DNA from: Gammaproteobacteria bacterium
GTDB lineage: Bacteria; Pseudomonadota; Gammaproteobacteria; Pseudomonadales; Pseudomonadaceae
DNA length: 38,426 nt
Direction of reading: 5' to 3'
Assembly (NCBI GenBank): GCA_903970465.1
Contig: CAJCIO010000163.1
Span: 1-38,426, forward strand
Position numbers and translations under genes: made by a program. The notes under the pieces were generated by a model, which saw only the letters and a program-made list of their open reading frames with translations, was not told the origin of the DNA and did not search any database. Positions 1-7,796 of this stretch are shown one piece after another (within the stretch, counting starts at the first letter, position 1; each line of letters opens with the position of its first letter).

Positions 1-1
1 G

Positions 2-1399
2 TACCTCAGCCAGTATTTCGTCTGGTGGATGGTTCCGGCATTCCTGGCCTATACCGCCGGTGCGGCACTGCTGTGGACTCGAGTGCGCCCAGTGCAATTG
101 GCCCGGCCCAAAGCGCTGATCGTCAGCCTGGTGCTGTTGGCGTTGTTTGTAGCGCTGCCGATCGCCAAGCAGATCCCGCGTACCGAGACCCTCGCCGATG
201 CCTGGCAGAAATTCGAAGATCGCATCGAGCCTGCCGTGCCATGGCAGCTGCTGATCGGCTATCGCAACTATCGTCAGCAACTGAGTGGCATGGAGGCCAT
301 GCTCGAGGCCAATGCCAAGGTACCGCCGCTCACCAACCTGGTGGACAGCAGCGCCGGACTGCCCGCCACGCTGGTGCTGGTCATTGGTGAATCGACCAAC
401 CGCGGCCACATGAGCCTGTATGGCTACCCGCGTGAAACCAACCCCGAGCTGGATCGCATGAAGGATCAGCTCAACGTCTTCACCAACGTGGTCAGCCCCC
501 GTCCGTATACCATCGAGGCACTGCAGCAGGTGCTGACCTTCGCCGATGAAAAGCATCCTGACCTGTTCCTCACCACGCCGTCGATCGTCGACGTCATGAA
601 GCAGGCGGGCTACAAGACGTGGTGGATCACCAACCAGCAGACGCTGACCAAACGCAACACCATGCTCACCACCTTCTCGCAGCAGGCTGACGAGCAGGTG
701 TACCTCAACAACAACCGCAACCAGAACGCCGCGCAATACGACGGCGATGTGCTGGAGCCGTTCGCCAAGGTGCTGGCCGACAAGGCGCCGCGCAAGTTGA
801 TCGTGATCCACCTGCTGGGCACTCACGTCAATTACGATTACCGCTACCCGCAGGAATTTGCCAAGTTCAGCGGCCGCGAAGGCACGCCGCCTGGCTTGAC
901 CGATGACCAGGTCAAGACCTACAACAGCTACGACAACGCCGTGCTGTACAACGACTTTGTGGTGTCGAGCATCATCAAGCAGTTTGGCGCCAGCGATCCC
1001 AATGGCTTCCTGCTGTACCTGTCCGACCATGGTGAAGACGTCTATGACTCCGGCAAACACGACAGCCTGGGGCGTAACGAAGGCCGACCGACCGTGCCGA
1101 TGTACACCATCCCGTTCATGGCCTGGGCGTCGCCGAAGTGGCGCGCGACCCACGATTGGAATTTCGCGGGCGACCTCGATCGACCGTACAGCAGCTCCAG
1201 CCTGATCCATACCTGGGCCGACATGGCCGGGCTCAGCTTCGACGAGCATGATCGCTCCAAGAGCCTGGTCAGCCCGGCGTTCGTGGCGCGCACGCGTTAT
1301 ATCGGCGATCCGTACCAGCCGTCGAGCTTGCGCGACTTCGGTGACCTGGCCAAGCAACAAGGTGCCAAGGGCGACGAGCAGAGCGTGACGAGCAAGTGA
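2..1399 (+). CDS. cptA: Phosphoethanolamine transferase, CptA-type (5' end outside window)
   Basis: The reading frame is open from base 2, so the start and most N-terminal membrane helices lie outside the window; 465 codons are visible. The visible N-terminus is hydrophobic (one to two membrane segments), followed by a periplasmic alkaline-phosphatase/sulfatase-fold domain. The hallmark GESTNRGHMSLYGYPR carries the likely nucleophilic Thr and metal-binding Glu; SDHGEDVYDSGKHDS gives later metal-binding Asp/His residues, and LGTHVNYDYRYP is also typical of the family. Members move phosphoethanolamine from phosphatidylethanolamine to lipopolysaccharide core or lipid A on the outer face of the inner membrane, altering surface charge. 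CptA fits better than EptA because of the overall motif spacing, but the subfamily is an inference. A hairpin follows the stop. Confidence 0.88.
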   Translation, partial: YLSQYFVWWMVPAFLAYTAGAALLWTRVRPVQLARPKALIVSLVLLALFVALPIAKQIPRTETLADAWQKFEDRIEPAVPWQLLIGYRNYRQQLSGMEAMLEANAKVPPLTNLVDSSAGLPATLVLVIGESTNRGHMSLYGYPRETNPELDRMKDQLNVFTNVVSPRPYTIEALQQVLTFADEKHPDLFLTTPSIVDVMKQAGYKTWWITNQQTLTKRNTMLTTFSQQADEQVYLNNNRNQNAAQYDGDVLEPFAKVLADKAPRKLIVIHLLGTHVNYDYRYPQEFAKFSGREGTPPGLTDDQVKTYNSYDNAVLYNDFVVSSIIKQFGASDPNGFLLYLSDHGEDVYDSGKHDSLGRNEGRPTVPMYTIPFMAWASPKWRATHDWNFAGDLDRPYSSSSLIHTWADMAGLSFDEHDRSKSLVSPAFVARTRYIGDPYQPSSLRDFGDLAKQQGAKGDEQSVTSK

Positions 1400-1410
1400 C
1401 CCGTGCACCG

Positions 1411-1437
1411 CCGCCATTGACGCCCGGTCGATGGCGG
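1411..1437 (+). terminator. Hairpin after cptA, likely terminator
   Basis: Arms CCGCCATTGAC (1411-1421) and GTCGATGGCGG (1427-1437) pair over 11 positions with one wobble, around a five-base loop GCCCG. It starts 11 bases after the cptA stop. The following bases are G-rich rather than a T-run, so it is not a textbook intrinsic terminator; it could also be a 3' stabilising structure. Confidence 0.45.
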
Positions 1438-1448
1438 GGGTGTATGGA

Positions 1449-1607
1449 ATGTCTGAACATAGCGCCTGGTACGTGGCACTCAATCATCAGTGGCTGGAGA
1501 CCTTTTATTTGTCTCAGGTAGCGTTTCTCGTCCTGGTGCTGATAGTGTCGCCGCTAGTATGGAAACGCACTGTTTCTGCTCGGGATTTCAAGGAAGCCAA
1601 TGCCTGA
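1449..1607 (+). CDS. Possible 52-aa single-helix membrane peptide
   Basis: An ATG at 1449 opens a 52-codon frame ending at a TGA (1605-1607) that overlaps the start of the next gene by 8 bases. A purine-rich GGGGG stretch lies about 8 bases upstream of the ATG. The peptide starts MSEHSAWYVALNHQWLETF, then has a hydrophobic segment at about residues 20-38 (YLSQVAFLVLVLIVSPLVW) and ends in a charged tail (KRTVSARDFKEANA), which looks like one membrane helix with a positive-inside cytoplasmic end. The overlap suggests translational coupling with the VOC gene. I do not recognise a family, and chance cannot be excluded at this length. Confidence 0.42.
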   Translation: MSEHSAWYVALNHQWLETFYLSQVAFLVLVLIVSPLVWKRTVSARDFKEANA

Positions 1608-1977
1608 TTCAGCTGATATCAAATTTACCCAGACCGCGCCCATCGTGCGCATTTTCGATGTGCTCAAAGCCAGGGAATTCTATGTGCAGTTTCTTGGGTT
1701 TCAGGTCGACTGGGAGCACCGCTTTGGCAAGAACATGCCGTTGTACATGCAGGTATCCCGCGCGGGGCTGGTGCTGCATCTGAGCGAGCATCACGGCGAC
1801 GCCAGCCCTGGCGCCAATACCTTCGTGACCATGACCGGCATCGATGACTTGCAGCGCGAGTTGGCAGCCAAGGATTACACCTATATGAAGCCCGGGATCG
1901 AAACCCTCGATTGGGGCCGAGTCATGACTGTGACGGACCCGTTCGGCAATCGCATCAGGTTTTGCGAGTCGGACTGA
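1600..1977 (+). CDS. VOC/glyoxalase-superfamily protein, bleomycin-resistance-like
   Basis: This 125-aa protein has the size and pattern of a single-module vicinal-oxygen-chelate fold: two beta-alpha-beta-beta-beta units, with VRIFDVLKAREFYVQFLGF near the start and GRVMTVTDPFGNRIRFCE at the end, the latter being the usual closing motif. The early YVQFLGFQVDWEHRF and LYMQVSRAGLVLHLSEHHGD stretches resemble proteins annotated as glyoxalase superfamily or bleomycin-binding. Such proteins either sequester a drug as dimers or catalyse metal-dependent chemistry; the substrate cannot be told here. AGGAAG lies just upstream of the ATG at 1600, supporting this start, and the gene overlaps the preceding 52-aa frame. 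Confidence 0.8.
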   Translation: MPDSADIKFTQTAPIVRIFDVLKAREFYVQFLGFQVDWEHRFGKNMPLYMQVSRAGLVLHLSEHHGDASPGANTFVTMTGIDDLQRELAAKDYTYMKPGIETLDWGRVMTVTDPFGNRIRFCESD

Positions 1978-2108
1978 GGATTGATCTTCAGAGCGCACGT
2001 CTGCCGCCGCACTGAGCCTGACTGTTGCGCACAAATTCCCGCGGACTGTGCCGATGGTGCTTCGCTCGCCTGAGTTACCGTTGCAGACCTTGAACGGGAG
2101 AAATCAGG

Positions 2109-2741
2109 ATGATTGACGTAACCAACTTGTCGGTGTTCGCCGGGGCCGTGGTAATTTTGCTGTTAGTGCCAGGGCCGAACATGGCTTTCGTGATGACCCA
2201 TGCGGTCGCTCATGGCTGGCGTGCCGGTCTGGCGGCGGCGCTGGGCATCACCCTGGCGGATCTGGTCTTGACGTTATTGGTGGCGGTCGGGGTGGGCGCA
2301 CTGATCATGAGCTGGGCCCCGGCGTTCGACTTGATTCGTGGCGCGGGCGCGTTATATCTGCTCTGGCTGGGGTGGCTGGCGGTCAAATCCAGACCGCCAT
2401 CGGACTCCGCCGCCCAGGCGCCATTGGCGTCACTGCGTTCGATCTTTATCCGCGCGACGCTCAACAGCCTGCTCAACCCCAAGGCGCTGGTCTTTTTCAT
2501 GGTGTTCCTGCCCCAGTTCGTCACGCCTGCGGCGGGCAGCGCCGATGTGCAGTTGGTAATGCTGGGCCTGTGCCTGGCCGCTATCGCCTTGGTGTTTCAC
2601 TTCCTGCTGGGCGTGTTTGCCGGTGCGGCTCACCGACGGCTGAAGCATCTGCCAATCTCCAGGCGCCTCGGGTCCTATGGCTTCGCCGCGGTGATGGTGG
2701 CGCTGGCGGCACGAATGATGTTGATGGGGCGGCCTGCTTGA
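2109..2741 (+). CDS. LysE/RhtB-family amino-acid exporter
   Basis: The 210-aa protein carries the family opening pattern: a hydrophobic first helix, then LLLVPGPNMAFVMTHAVAHGWRAGLAAALGI in which the PGP motif and the Gly-rich turn are diagnostic. Around six hydrophobic segments follow, with LNPKALVFFMVFLPQFV in the middle, another family signature. LysE/RhtB proteins export basic or neutral amino acids, homoserine lactone-type compounds or analogues across the inner membrane by proton exchange; the substrate is not predictable. GGGAG sits about 10 bases before the ATG. The gene stands alone between the VOC gene and the convergent amidase, so no regulator is linked in this window. Confidence 0.9.
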   Translation: MIDVTNLSVFAGAVVILLLVPGPNMAFVMTHAVAHGWRAGLAAALGITLADLVLTLLVAVGVGALIMSWAPAFDLIRGAGALYLLWLGWLAVKSRPPSDSAAQAPLASLRSIFIRATLNSLLNPKALVFFMVFLPQFVTPAAGSADVQLVMLGLCLAAIALVFHFLLGVFAGAAHRRLKHLPISRRLGSYGFAAVMVALAARMMLMGRPA

Positions 2742-2798
2742 TGATCAGCCTTTGAGAGAGTCGATCACCGCAGCGAGGCCGGGGTATCCGGTTCGTTG

Positions 2799-4520
2799 CT
2801 AAGCGTTTTGCGCCGTGCTCGCGAGGGCAGGCGTGCGCGGCGGAATCTGCCGGCGCGACCCGGTCGCTTCGAATGCCGCAGCCAAGCGCAGCAGCGACGA
2901 GTCGTCATAGGCACGGCCGGCGAAGGTCAGCCCGGCGGGCATGTCGATGTCCGCCATGATGCCCATGGGCACAGTGACGGTGGGCACACCCAGGTGGCGC
3001 ACGGCGAGGTTGCCGTTGGCGACCCAGACCCCGTTGCTCCAGGCGATGTCGGCGGCTTGTGGATCGACATCGGCGTTGGCCGGGCCGACATCGGCAACGG
3101 TGGGGAAGATCACCGCGTCTAGCCCCAGTGCGTCCATCCAGTCTTCGAGATCCAGGCGTCGGGTTTGCTCAAGGCCACGCAAGCCGTCGGCCAGCGTCGG
3201 GATTTCGTTCCACGGGGTGATGCCGCGCTCGGCCATTCGCACGTATTCGTCCATGCCCGCGGCGAGGTCACCTTCACGATTGGGCAGGGTGCCGGGGTCG
3301 TGGGGGAAGATCAGCGAGCCGTCGACATCGACCAGGCGGTTGAGCGCGGGATCGCCATTGGCGCGCAGGAAGTCATCGAAGGCCCAGGCGCTCAGGTCCC
3401 ACAATTCATGGTGCAGAAATTCCGGCGAGACGATGCCGCGATTGAACACGGTGGGTGCGCCCGGGCGATCGCCTTCGCAGTTGGATACCAGCGGGAAGTC
3501 TACTTCGAGCACTTCGGCGCCGGCCGCTTCAAGGGCCTCGCGGGCCTGCTGCCAGAGGGCGATGACGGTGGGCCGGGTATGGATGCGCTGACCGGTCGGA
3601 CCGCCGATGCCGGGGGCTTCGCTGGTGCCGGCCTCGGCGTCGGCGTTGATGTACATGCGCGGCACGCCGAAGCGTTTGCCGGCCAGGGCGTCGGGCTTGG
3701 CGGCGAGTTCCAGATAGGTGCTCGGGCGCACCGCCGAGACCGACGGGATCGGTACCCAGGGCTGCAGGCGCCACAGGTCACCACGGGTGTCCGGGTCGGG
3801 GGCGACGATCACGTCGAGCACTTCGAGCAGGTCGGCCATGGTCCGGGCAAAGGGCACCACCACATCCATGGTCGGCGTCAGCGGCCAGTTGCCGCGCACC
3901 GAGATCACCCCTCGGGACGGTGTGTAGGCACACAGCCCGTTATTGGCGGCGGGGCCGCGACCGCTCGACCAGGTTTCTTCGGCCAGGCCAAAGGCCGAGA
4001 AGCTGGCGGCCGTGGCGGTACCGGCGCCGTTCGACGAGCCCGAGGCAAACGGCGCCGTCAGGTAATCACCGTTGTACGGGCTCTCGGCGCGCCCGTACAC
4101 GCCACGTTGCATGCCGCCGTTGGCCATGGGCGGCATGTTGGTCTTGCCCAGGCAGATGGCGCCGCCAGCACGCAAGCGTTCGATGGTGAAGGCGTCGCGC
4201 TGGGCCGTCAGGTGGGCAAAGGCCGGGCTGCCGGATGCTGCGGTGAGGCCCTTGACCAGGTAGCTGTCCTTGGCGGTGTAGGGGATTCCGTCGAGGGGGC
4301 CGAGGGTGGCGCCACACGCCCGGCGCGCATCGGCCGCCTGAGCTTCGGCGATGGCCTGGGGGTTGCGCACCACCACCGCGTTGAGCGCGGTAGGGGTGGC
4401 GGGTCCATCGAAGACGTCGATGCGCGCCAGATAGGCGTTGACCAACTCGACCGACGTGGTCTGGCCGGACTCGAGCGCGGCGCGCAACGCGGCGATGGAA
4501 ACCTCGGTTACCTCGATCAT
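2799..4520 (-). CDS. Amidase-signature-family hydrolase
   Basis: A 573-aa member of the amidase signature family, which hydrolyses amide bonds using a Ser-cisSer-Lys triad. The Lys is seen in GIPYTAKDSY (K84), the cis-Ser in ASGSSNGAG (about S162-S163), and the nucleophile is most likely S186 in EETWSSGRGP. In most family members the last segment reads TDTGGSIRIP, so the paired glycines of the oxyanion region are replaced by Trp-Ser here. It is longer than bacterial amidases of about 460-500 aa. No signal peptide is seen, so it should be cytoplasmic. GGAGACAGC precedes the ATG. It lies 92 bases downstream of the phosphoesterase on the same strand; the substrate is unknown. Confidence 0.88.
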   Translation of the reverse strand: MIEVTEVSIAALRAALESGQTTSVELVNAYLARIDVFDGPATPTALNAVVVRNPQAIAEAQAADARRACGATLGPLDGIPYTAKDSYLVKGLTAASGSPAFAHLTAQRDAFTIERLRAGGAICLGKTNMPPMANGGMQRGVYGRAESPYNGDYLTAPFASGSSNGAGTATAASFSAFGLAEETWSSGRGPAANNGLCAYTPSRGVISVRGNWPLTPTMDVVVPFARTMADLLEVLDVIVAPDPDTRGDLWRLQPWVPIPSVSAVRPSTYLELAAKPDALAGKRFGVPRMYINADAEAGTSEAPGIGGPTGQRIHTRPTVIALWQQAREALEAAGAEVLEVDFPLVSNCEGDRPGAPTVFNRGIVSPEFLHHELWDLSAWAFDDFLRANGDPALNRLVDVDGSLIFPHDPGTLPNREGDLAAGMDEYVRMAERGITPWNEIPTLADGLRGLEQTRRLDLEDWMDALGLDAVIFPTVADVGPANADVDPQAADIAWSNGVWVANGNLAVRHLGVPTVTVPMGIMADIDMPAGLTFAGRAYDDSSLLRLAAAFEATGSRRQIPPRTPALASTAQNA

Positions 4521-4612
4521 GCTGTCTCCAGGGTGTGCAGCTCAATAATAGTGAAGGCGATCATCCGCCCATTTTCGTCACTCCGGGGGCAGGACTCAAG
4601 GGCGCTGTTGCT

Positions 4613-5071
4613 TCAGTCCAGCAAGGCGACCAACTGGGGTTCGAGCGCCCCTTCAGTCACCTCCAGCAGGGCCAGGGTCACGGGCAGCTTGAAGCGCCGC
4701 CGCCCGGCACTGCCGGGGTTGAGATAGAGGGTTTGCCCGCGCCATTCGATCAGCGGCTTGTGCGAGTGGCCGGTGACTATCAAGCGCACCGCAGGATCGA
4801 TCAAGGCCGCCACATCGGCGATGTCATGCACCAGCAAGGTCGGCCAGCCGCCGAGATCGAAACGCAGATGATCGGCTATGGACGCTGCCCAGGCCGCCTC
4901 AAGGTCGTTGTTGCCACGCACCACGTGCAGCGGCGCGATGCTCGCCAATTGCGTGAGGATGTCGGCACTGCCGATGTCACCGGCGTGGATGATGTGCTTG
5001 CAGCCCTGCAAGGCGGCGATGGCTTCGGGGCGCAGCAGGCCGTGGGTATCGGAGATGATGCCGACTTTCAT
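4613..5071 (-). CDS. YfcE/MJ0936-type metallophosphoesterase
   Basis: The frame extends further upstream, but the ATG at 5071 is preceded by AGGAA at a good distance and gives the normal family start, MKVGIISDTHG. The 152-aa product has the calcineurin-like metal-binding set: D8 and H10 (SDTHG), D32 (HAGDIG), N54 (RGNND), H82 (LVHDI) and H102/H104 (TGHSHKPL), close to the usual 150-180 aa. These small phosphodiesterases/phosphatases act in the cytoplasm with a Mn or similar dinuclear centre; physiological substrates are mostly unknown. It is transcribed toward the amidase and may share its mRNA. Confidence 0.85.
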   Translation of the reverse strand: MKVGIISDTHGLLRPEAIAALQGCKHIIHAGDIGSADILTQLASIAPLHVVRGNNDLEAAWAASIADHLRFDLGGWPTLLVHDIADVAALIDPAVRLIVTGHSHKPLIEWRGQTLYLNPGSAGRRRFKLPVTLALLEVTEGALEPQLVALLD

Positions 5072-5165
5072 GCACAGAGTTCCTGGTAGCGGGTTCGCGC
5101 AACAGTGTACTCGCTCAGCGGGTGTGTTGATGCGCACGGTCTTTTCGCCGCCGAACGCGCACTTT

Positions 5166-5225
5166 GCTCCCACGGGGTGTACAACTCAAAAACCGTGCAC
5201 TCCGTGAGAGCGAGGCATGCTCGCG
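5166..5225. repeat. REP-like inverted pair
   Basis: GCTCCCACGG (5166-5175) is the inverted match, with one mismatch, of CCGTGAGAGC (5202-5211). The right copy continues into GCGAG-GCATG-CTCGC (5210-5224), a small hairpin typical of Pseudomonas repetitive extragenic palindromes. It lies in the roughly 300-base gene-free stretch 5072-5374, which otherwise holds only the promoter region of the next operon. Confidence 0.6.
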
Positions 5226-5288
5226 AAGAGGGCGGTGCAATTTACATTGGAACATCGCCGTACCAGGAACCCTGAACAAAGCAACGCG

Positions 5289-5328
5289 CATAATAAGCAT
5301 ATATTTTAATGTTCTTTGGTTATCTCTA
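5289..5328 (+). promoter_or_regulatory. AT-rich promoter region of the binding-protein/monooxygenase operon
   Basis: About 40 bases of strongly AT-rich sequence (including TAATAAGCATATATTTTAAT, 5291-5310) stand out sharply from the GC-rich surroundings, 50-85 bases ahead of the start codon at 5375. Sulfur-starvation promoters in Pseudomonas often show such AT-rich blocks where CysB-type regulators bind. No exact -10/-35 pair could be chosen with confidence, and sulfur control is inferred from the type of genes downstream. Confidence 0.4.
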
Positions 5329-5374
5329 TCGCGCCCCCTAGGCTGGCGGTTCTTTGGCCATGGGTGCGCACTGC

Positions 5375-6316
5375 ATGAAACACAAACTGATCCTCGGACT
5401 TGCACTGACACTGGCCGTCAGCGGTGTGGCACGGGCGGACATCGATGTCGGCGATCAGCGCGGCAATGCCCGCGCCGTCATGGAAGCCGCCGGGGTGTTG
5501 CAGGGCGTCGGCTACAAGATCGAGTGGCACGAGTTCGCCAACGCCGCTCCGGTGCTCGAAGCCTTGAATTCCAATCACCTGGATGCCGGCCTGTTGGGCG
5601 ATGCGCCGCTGACCTTCGCCGCCGCTTCGGGGGTCAAGGCCAAAGCCATTTTCGCCTCGGGCTACCTGGGCAACGGCTTGATCGTCGGCAAGGATTCGAG
5701 CGTGCGCAGCGTCACCGACCTCAAGGCGAAAAAGATCGCCACCGTCAAAGGCTCGTCCGGGCATGCCTTGGCACTGCAAGCATTGGCCGACGCGGGCCTT
5801 GGCGAGCAGGACGTGCAATTCATCTTCACCACGCCCGCCGAGGCGACCCTGGCCCTGAGCAGCGGCGCGGTGGATGCCGTCGCCACCTGGGAACCCTACA
5901 TTTCCTTTGCCGTCGAGCAATCCCAAGTGCGAATCATCGCCGACGGCAAGACGTACCCGTCGCTCAACTACCTCGTGGCCTCCGATCAGGCCATCGCCGC
6001 CAAGCATGCGGAGCTGCAGGACTTCGCCCAGCGCCTGGCCAAGGCGCGGCAGTGGGGCGCCGATCATCCCCAGCCCTACGCGGCGGTGATCGCGCGGCTG
6101 TTGCGCCTGCCGGATGCGGTGGCGCAGGCCAAGGTCGAGCGCGAGGTCAACCTGCCGTTGACTGACGTGGCGGCGATTCGCAAGCGCCAGCAGGACACCA
6201 TCGACCTGTACGTGAAAACCGGTCTGATCAAACAGCGCCTCGACGCCGCTACCCTGGTCGACAGCAGCTTCTTCACCGCGCCGGTCACGGCCGCCAACGA
6301 GACACGCAAACCATGA
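5375..6316 (+). CDS. Periplasmic substrate-binding protein, SsuA/TauA/NrtA-like
   Basis: The ATG at 5375 was chosen over upstream TTG/ATG codons because it begins a clean signal peptide: MKHKLILGLALTLAVSGVARA, cleaved near residue 21. The mature part follows the sulfonate/nitrate/taurine binding-protein plan: an early alpha/beta region with EWHEFANAAPVLEALNSNHLDAG, then LLGDAPLTFAAASG, VGKDSSVRSVTDLKAKKI, GSSGHALALQALADAGL and SGAVDAVATWEPYISFA, each a recognised element. Length (313 aa) is normal. The likely ligand is an organosulfur compound, delivered to a membrane ABC transporter. The stop overlaps the monooxygenase start by ATGA, so the two are translationally coupled. No ATPase or permease gene accompanies it in this window. 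Confidence 0.85.
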   Translation: MKHKLILGLALTLAVSGVARADIDVGDQRGNARAVMEAAGVLQGVGYKIEWHEFANAAPVLEALNSNHLDAGLLGDAPLTFAAASGVKAKAIFASGYLGNGLIVGKDSSVRSVTDLKAKKIATVKGSSGHALALQALADAGLGEQDVQFIFTTPAEATLALSSGAVDAVATWEPYISFAVEQSQVRIIADGKTYPSLNYLVASDQAIAAKHAELQDFAQRLAKARQWGADHPQPYAAVIARLLRLPDAVAQAKVEREVNLPLTDVAAIRKRQQDTIDLYVKTGLIKQRLDAATLVDSSFFTAPVTAANETRKP

Positions 6317-7632
6317 TGCACCTTGCCCTGTATCTTGAAGCCGGCACCCATCAGGGCGGCTGGCGCCATCCCGACTCCGCCGCCAGTGGCGGTGTCGACT
6401 GGCGCCTCTACAAGAAAATCGCCCGGCGCGCCGAAGCCGCCTGCCTGGACATGCTGTTCGTGGCTGACAAACTGTCGATCGACGACAACTACGGTGGGCA
6501 CTTCTCGGAGACGGTCAAATACCGCCCGGTAGCGCGCCCCGAGCCACTGACGCTGTTGGCGGCACTGGCGGCGGTCACTGACCAGATCGGCATTGGCGGC
6601 ACCGTGTCGTCGTCCTACTCGGCGCCCTACACAGCTGCGCGCATGCTCGCCAATATCGATCACATCAGTGGTGGTCGCGTGGCCTGGAACGTGGTCACCT
6701 CGGTCAGCGATGGCGAGGCGCGCAACCACGGTCGCACCGAGCATTTTGCCCACGGCGAGCGCTATGGGCGGGCCAGCGAGTTCATCGAAGTGGTGCAAAA
6801 ACTCTGGGACAGCTGGGGTGACGACGCGTTGGTCAAGGATACCCGCGAGGGACTCTACGCCGACCCTGCCAGGTTCCACTATGTCGACCATCACGGCGAG
6901 CATTTCGATGTACGCGGCCCGATCAACATCCCGCGTCCGCCCCAGGGCCAACCGGTGCTGATCCAGGCAGGCGTGTCGGAGGCCTTTATCGACCTGGCCG
7001 CGCAAAACGCCGAAGTGGTGTTCGTGGTCCAGGCGACGTTGGAGCGCGCCCGGGATTTCTACCGGCTGATCAAGGACAAGGCCATCGCCTATGGCCGCGA
7101 TCCGGACGCCATCAAGGTGCTGCCGGGGATCGTCCCGGTGGTCGGCCGCGATCCCGAGGACGCGCGAGCGAAGGATGCCTTGCTCAAGGCCCTGATCCGT
7201 CCCGAAGCCGGCCTGAGCTTTATGTCGGCGAGCATGAACTTCGACCTCGCGCAGTATCCTCAGGATGCCTTGCTGCCGGATATCAGCGAGCAGATCACCG
7301 GCAGCAAAGGGCGCTTTCAGTACGTGATCAAGCAAGCGGTGGAGCGTGGCATGACGGTGGGCGAGGTGGGCAAGTGGTACGCCGAAAGCCTGTCGTTCTT
7401 CTCGCCGGTTGGCTCACCACAGCAGGTGGCCGATCAATTGATCGAGTGGTACCGGGCCGAAGCGTGCGACGGCTTTGTGATCCTGCCACCGTATCTGGAG
7501 GAAGAGGACGATCTGTTTCTCGGCCAAGTGGTGCCGCGCTTGCAGGAAGCCGGGGTGTTCCGCCGTGAATACCCAGGCACGACGCTGCGCGACACCCTCG
7601 GGTTGGTCCGGCCTGCGAGCCGATATCCCTAG
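6313..7632 (+). CDS. Flavin-dependent monooxygenase, NtaA/SnaA/DszA-type
   Basis: A 439-aa luciferase-like TIM-barrel protein. The opening LALYLEAGTHQGGWRHPDSAASGGVDW, then FVADKLSIDD, ARMLANIDHISGGRVAWNVVTS and RYGRASEFIEVVQKLWDSW, are standard motifs of the group that includes nitrilotriacetate and dibenzothiophene-sulfone monooxygenases. These enzymes use reduced FMN from a separate reductase and O2 to cleave C-N or C-S bonds. Coupling to a sulfonate-type binding protein suggests scavenging of an organic sulfur or chelator compound; the substrate is an inference. The partner FMN reductase is not in this window. The start overlaps the previous stop (ATGA at 6313). Confidence 0.9.
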   Translation: MMHLALYLEAGTHQGGWRHPDSAASGGVDWRLYKKIARRAEAACLDMLFVADKLSIDDNYGGHFSETVKYRPVARPEPLTLLAALAAVTDQIGIGGTVSSSYSAPYTAARMLANIDHISGGRVAWNVVTSVSDGEARNHGRTEHFAHGERYGRASEFIEVVQKLWDSWGDDALVKDTREGLYADPARFHYVDHHGEHFDVRGPINIPRPPQGQPVLIQAGVSEAFIDLAAQNAEVVFVVQATLERARDFYRLIKDKAIAYGRDPDAIKVLPGIVPVVGRDPEDARAKDALLKALIRPEAGLSFMSASMNFDLAQYPQDALLPDISEQITGSKGRFQYVIKQAVERGMTVGEVGKWYAESLSFFSPVGSPQQVADQLIEWYRAEACDGFVILPPYLEEEDDLFLGQVVPRLQEAGVFRREYPGTTLRDTLGLVRPASRYP

Positions 7633-7692
7633 GCAATGAACCTTGGCGAAACAGTAACTGACTGTTCTGGAAACATATTTTTGTTTCAGGGG

Positions 7693-7721
7693 TTGGCGGG
7701 CTCGATGAAAGCTGGTAAATT
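7693..7721 (+). promoter_or_regulatory. Sigma-70-type promoter for tRNA-Gln
   Basis: TTGGCG (7693-7698) and TAAATT (7716-7721) are separated by exactly 17 bases. They are followed by a GC-rich discriminator (CCTCGCCG), a feature of stringently controlled stable-RNA promoters. The tRNA begins about 70 bases downstream. Confidence 0.5.
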
Positions 7722-7741
7722 CCTCGCCGTTCTTGCAGACA

Positions 7742-7784
7742 AGCCTTCAAAGGCTGATGCGAGGATGCAGCATCTCGATGTTGC
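7742..7784 (+). other. Two tight inverted repeats in the tRNA leader
   Basis: AGCCTT-CA-AAGGCT (7742-7755) is a perfect inverted repeat. GCAGCATC-TC-GATGTTGC (7767-7784) is another with a single wobble. Both could form hairpins with four-base loops in the precursor RNA directly ahead of the mature tRNA. In addition TCCTCGC (7721-7727) is the exact complement of GCGAGGA (7759-7765), although the first arm overlaps the -10 box. Function unknown; possibly a processing leader. Confidence 0.4.
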
Positions 7785-7796
7785 GCTACCAGATAC

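Noticed and set aside
3165..4727. Long + strand open frame (520 aa) across the amidase gene
   Set aside because: Antisense shadow of a clear amidase; composition is Gly/Arg/His-rich and has no family motif. High GC content makes such frames common.
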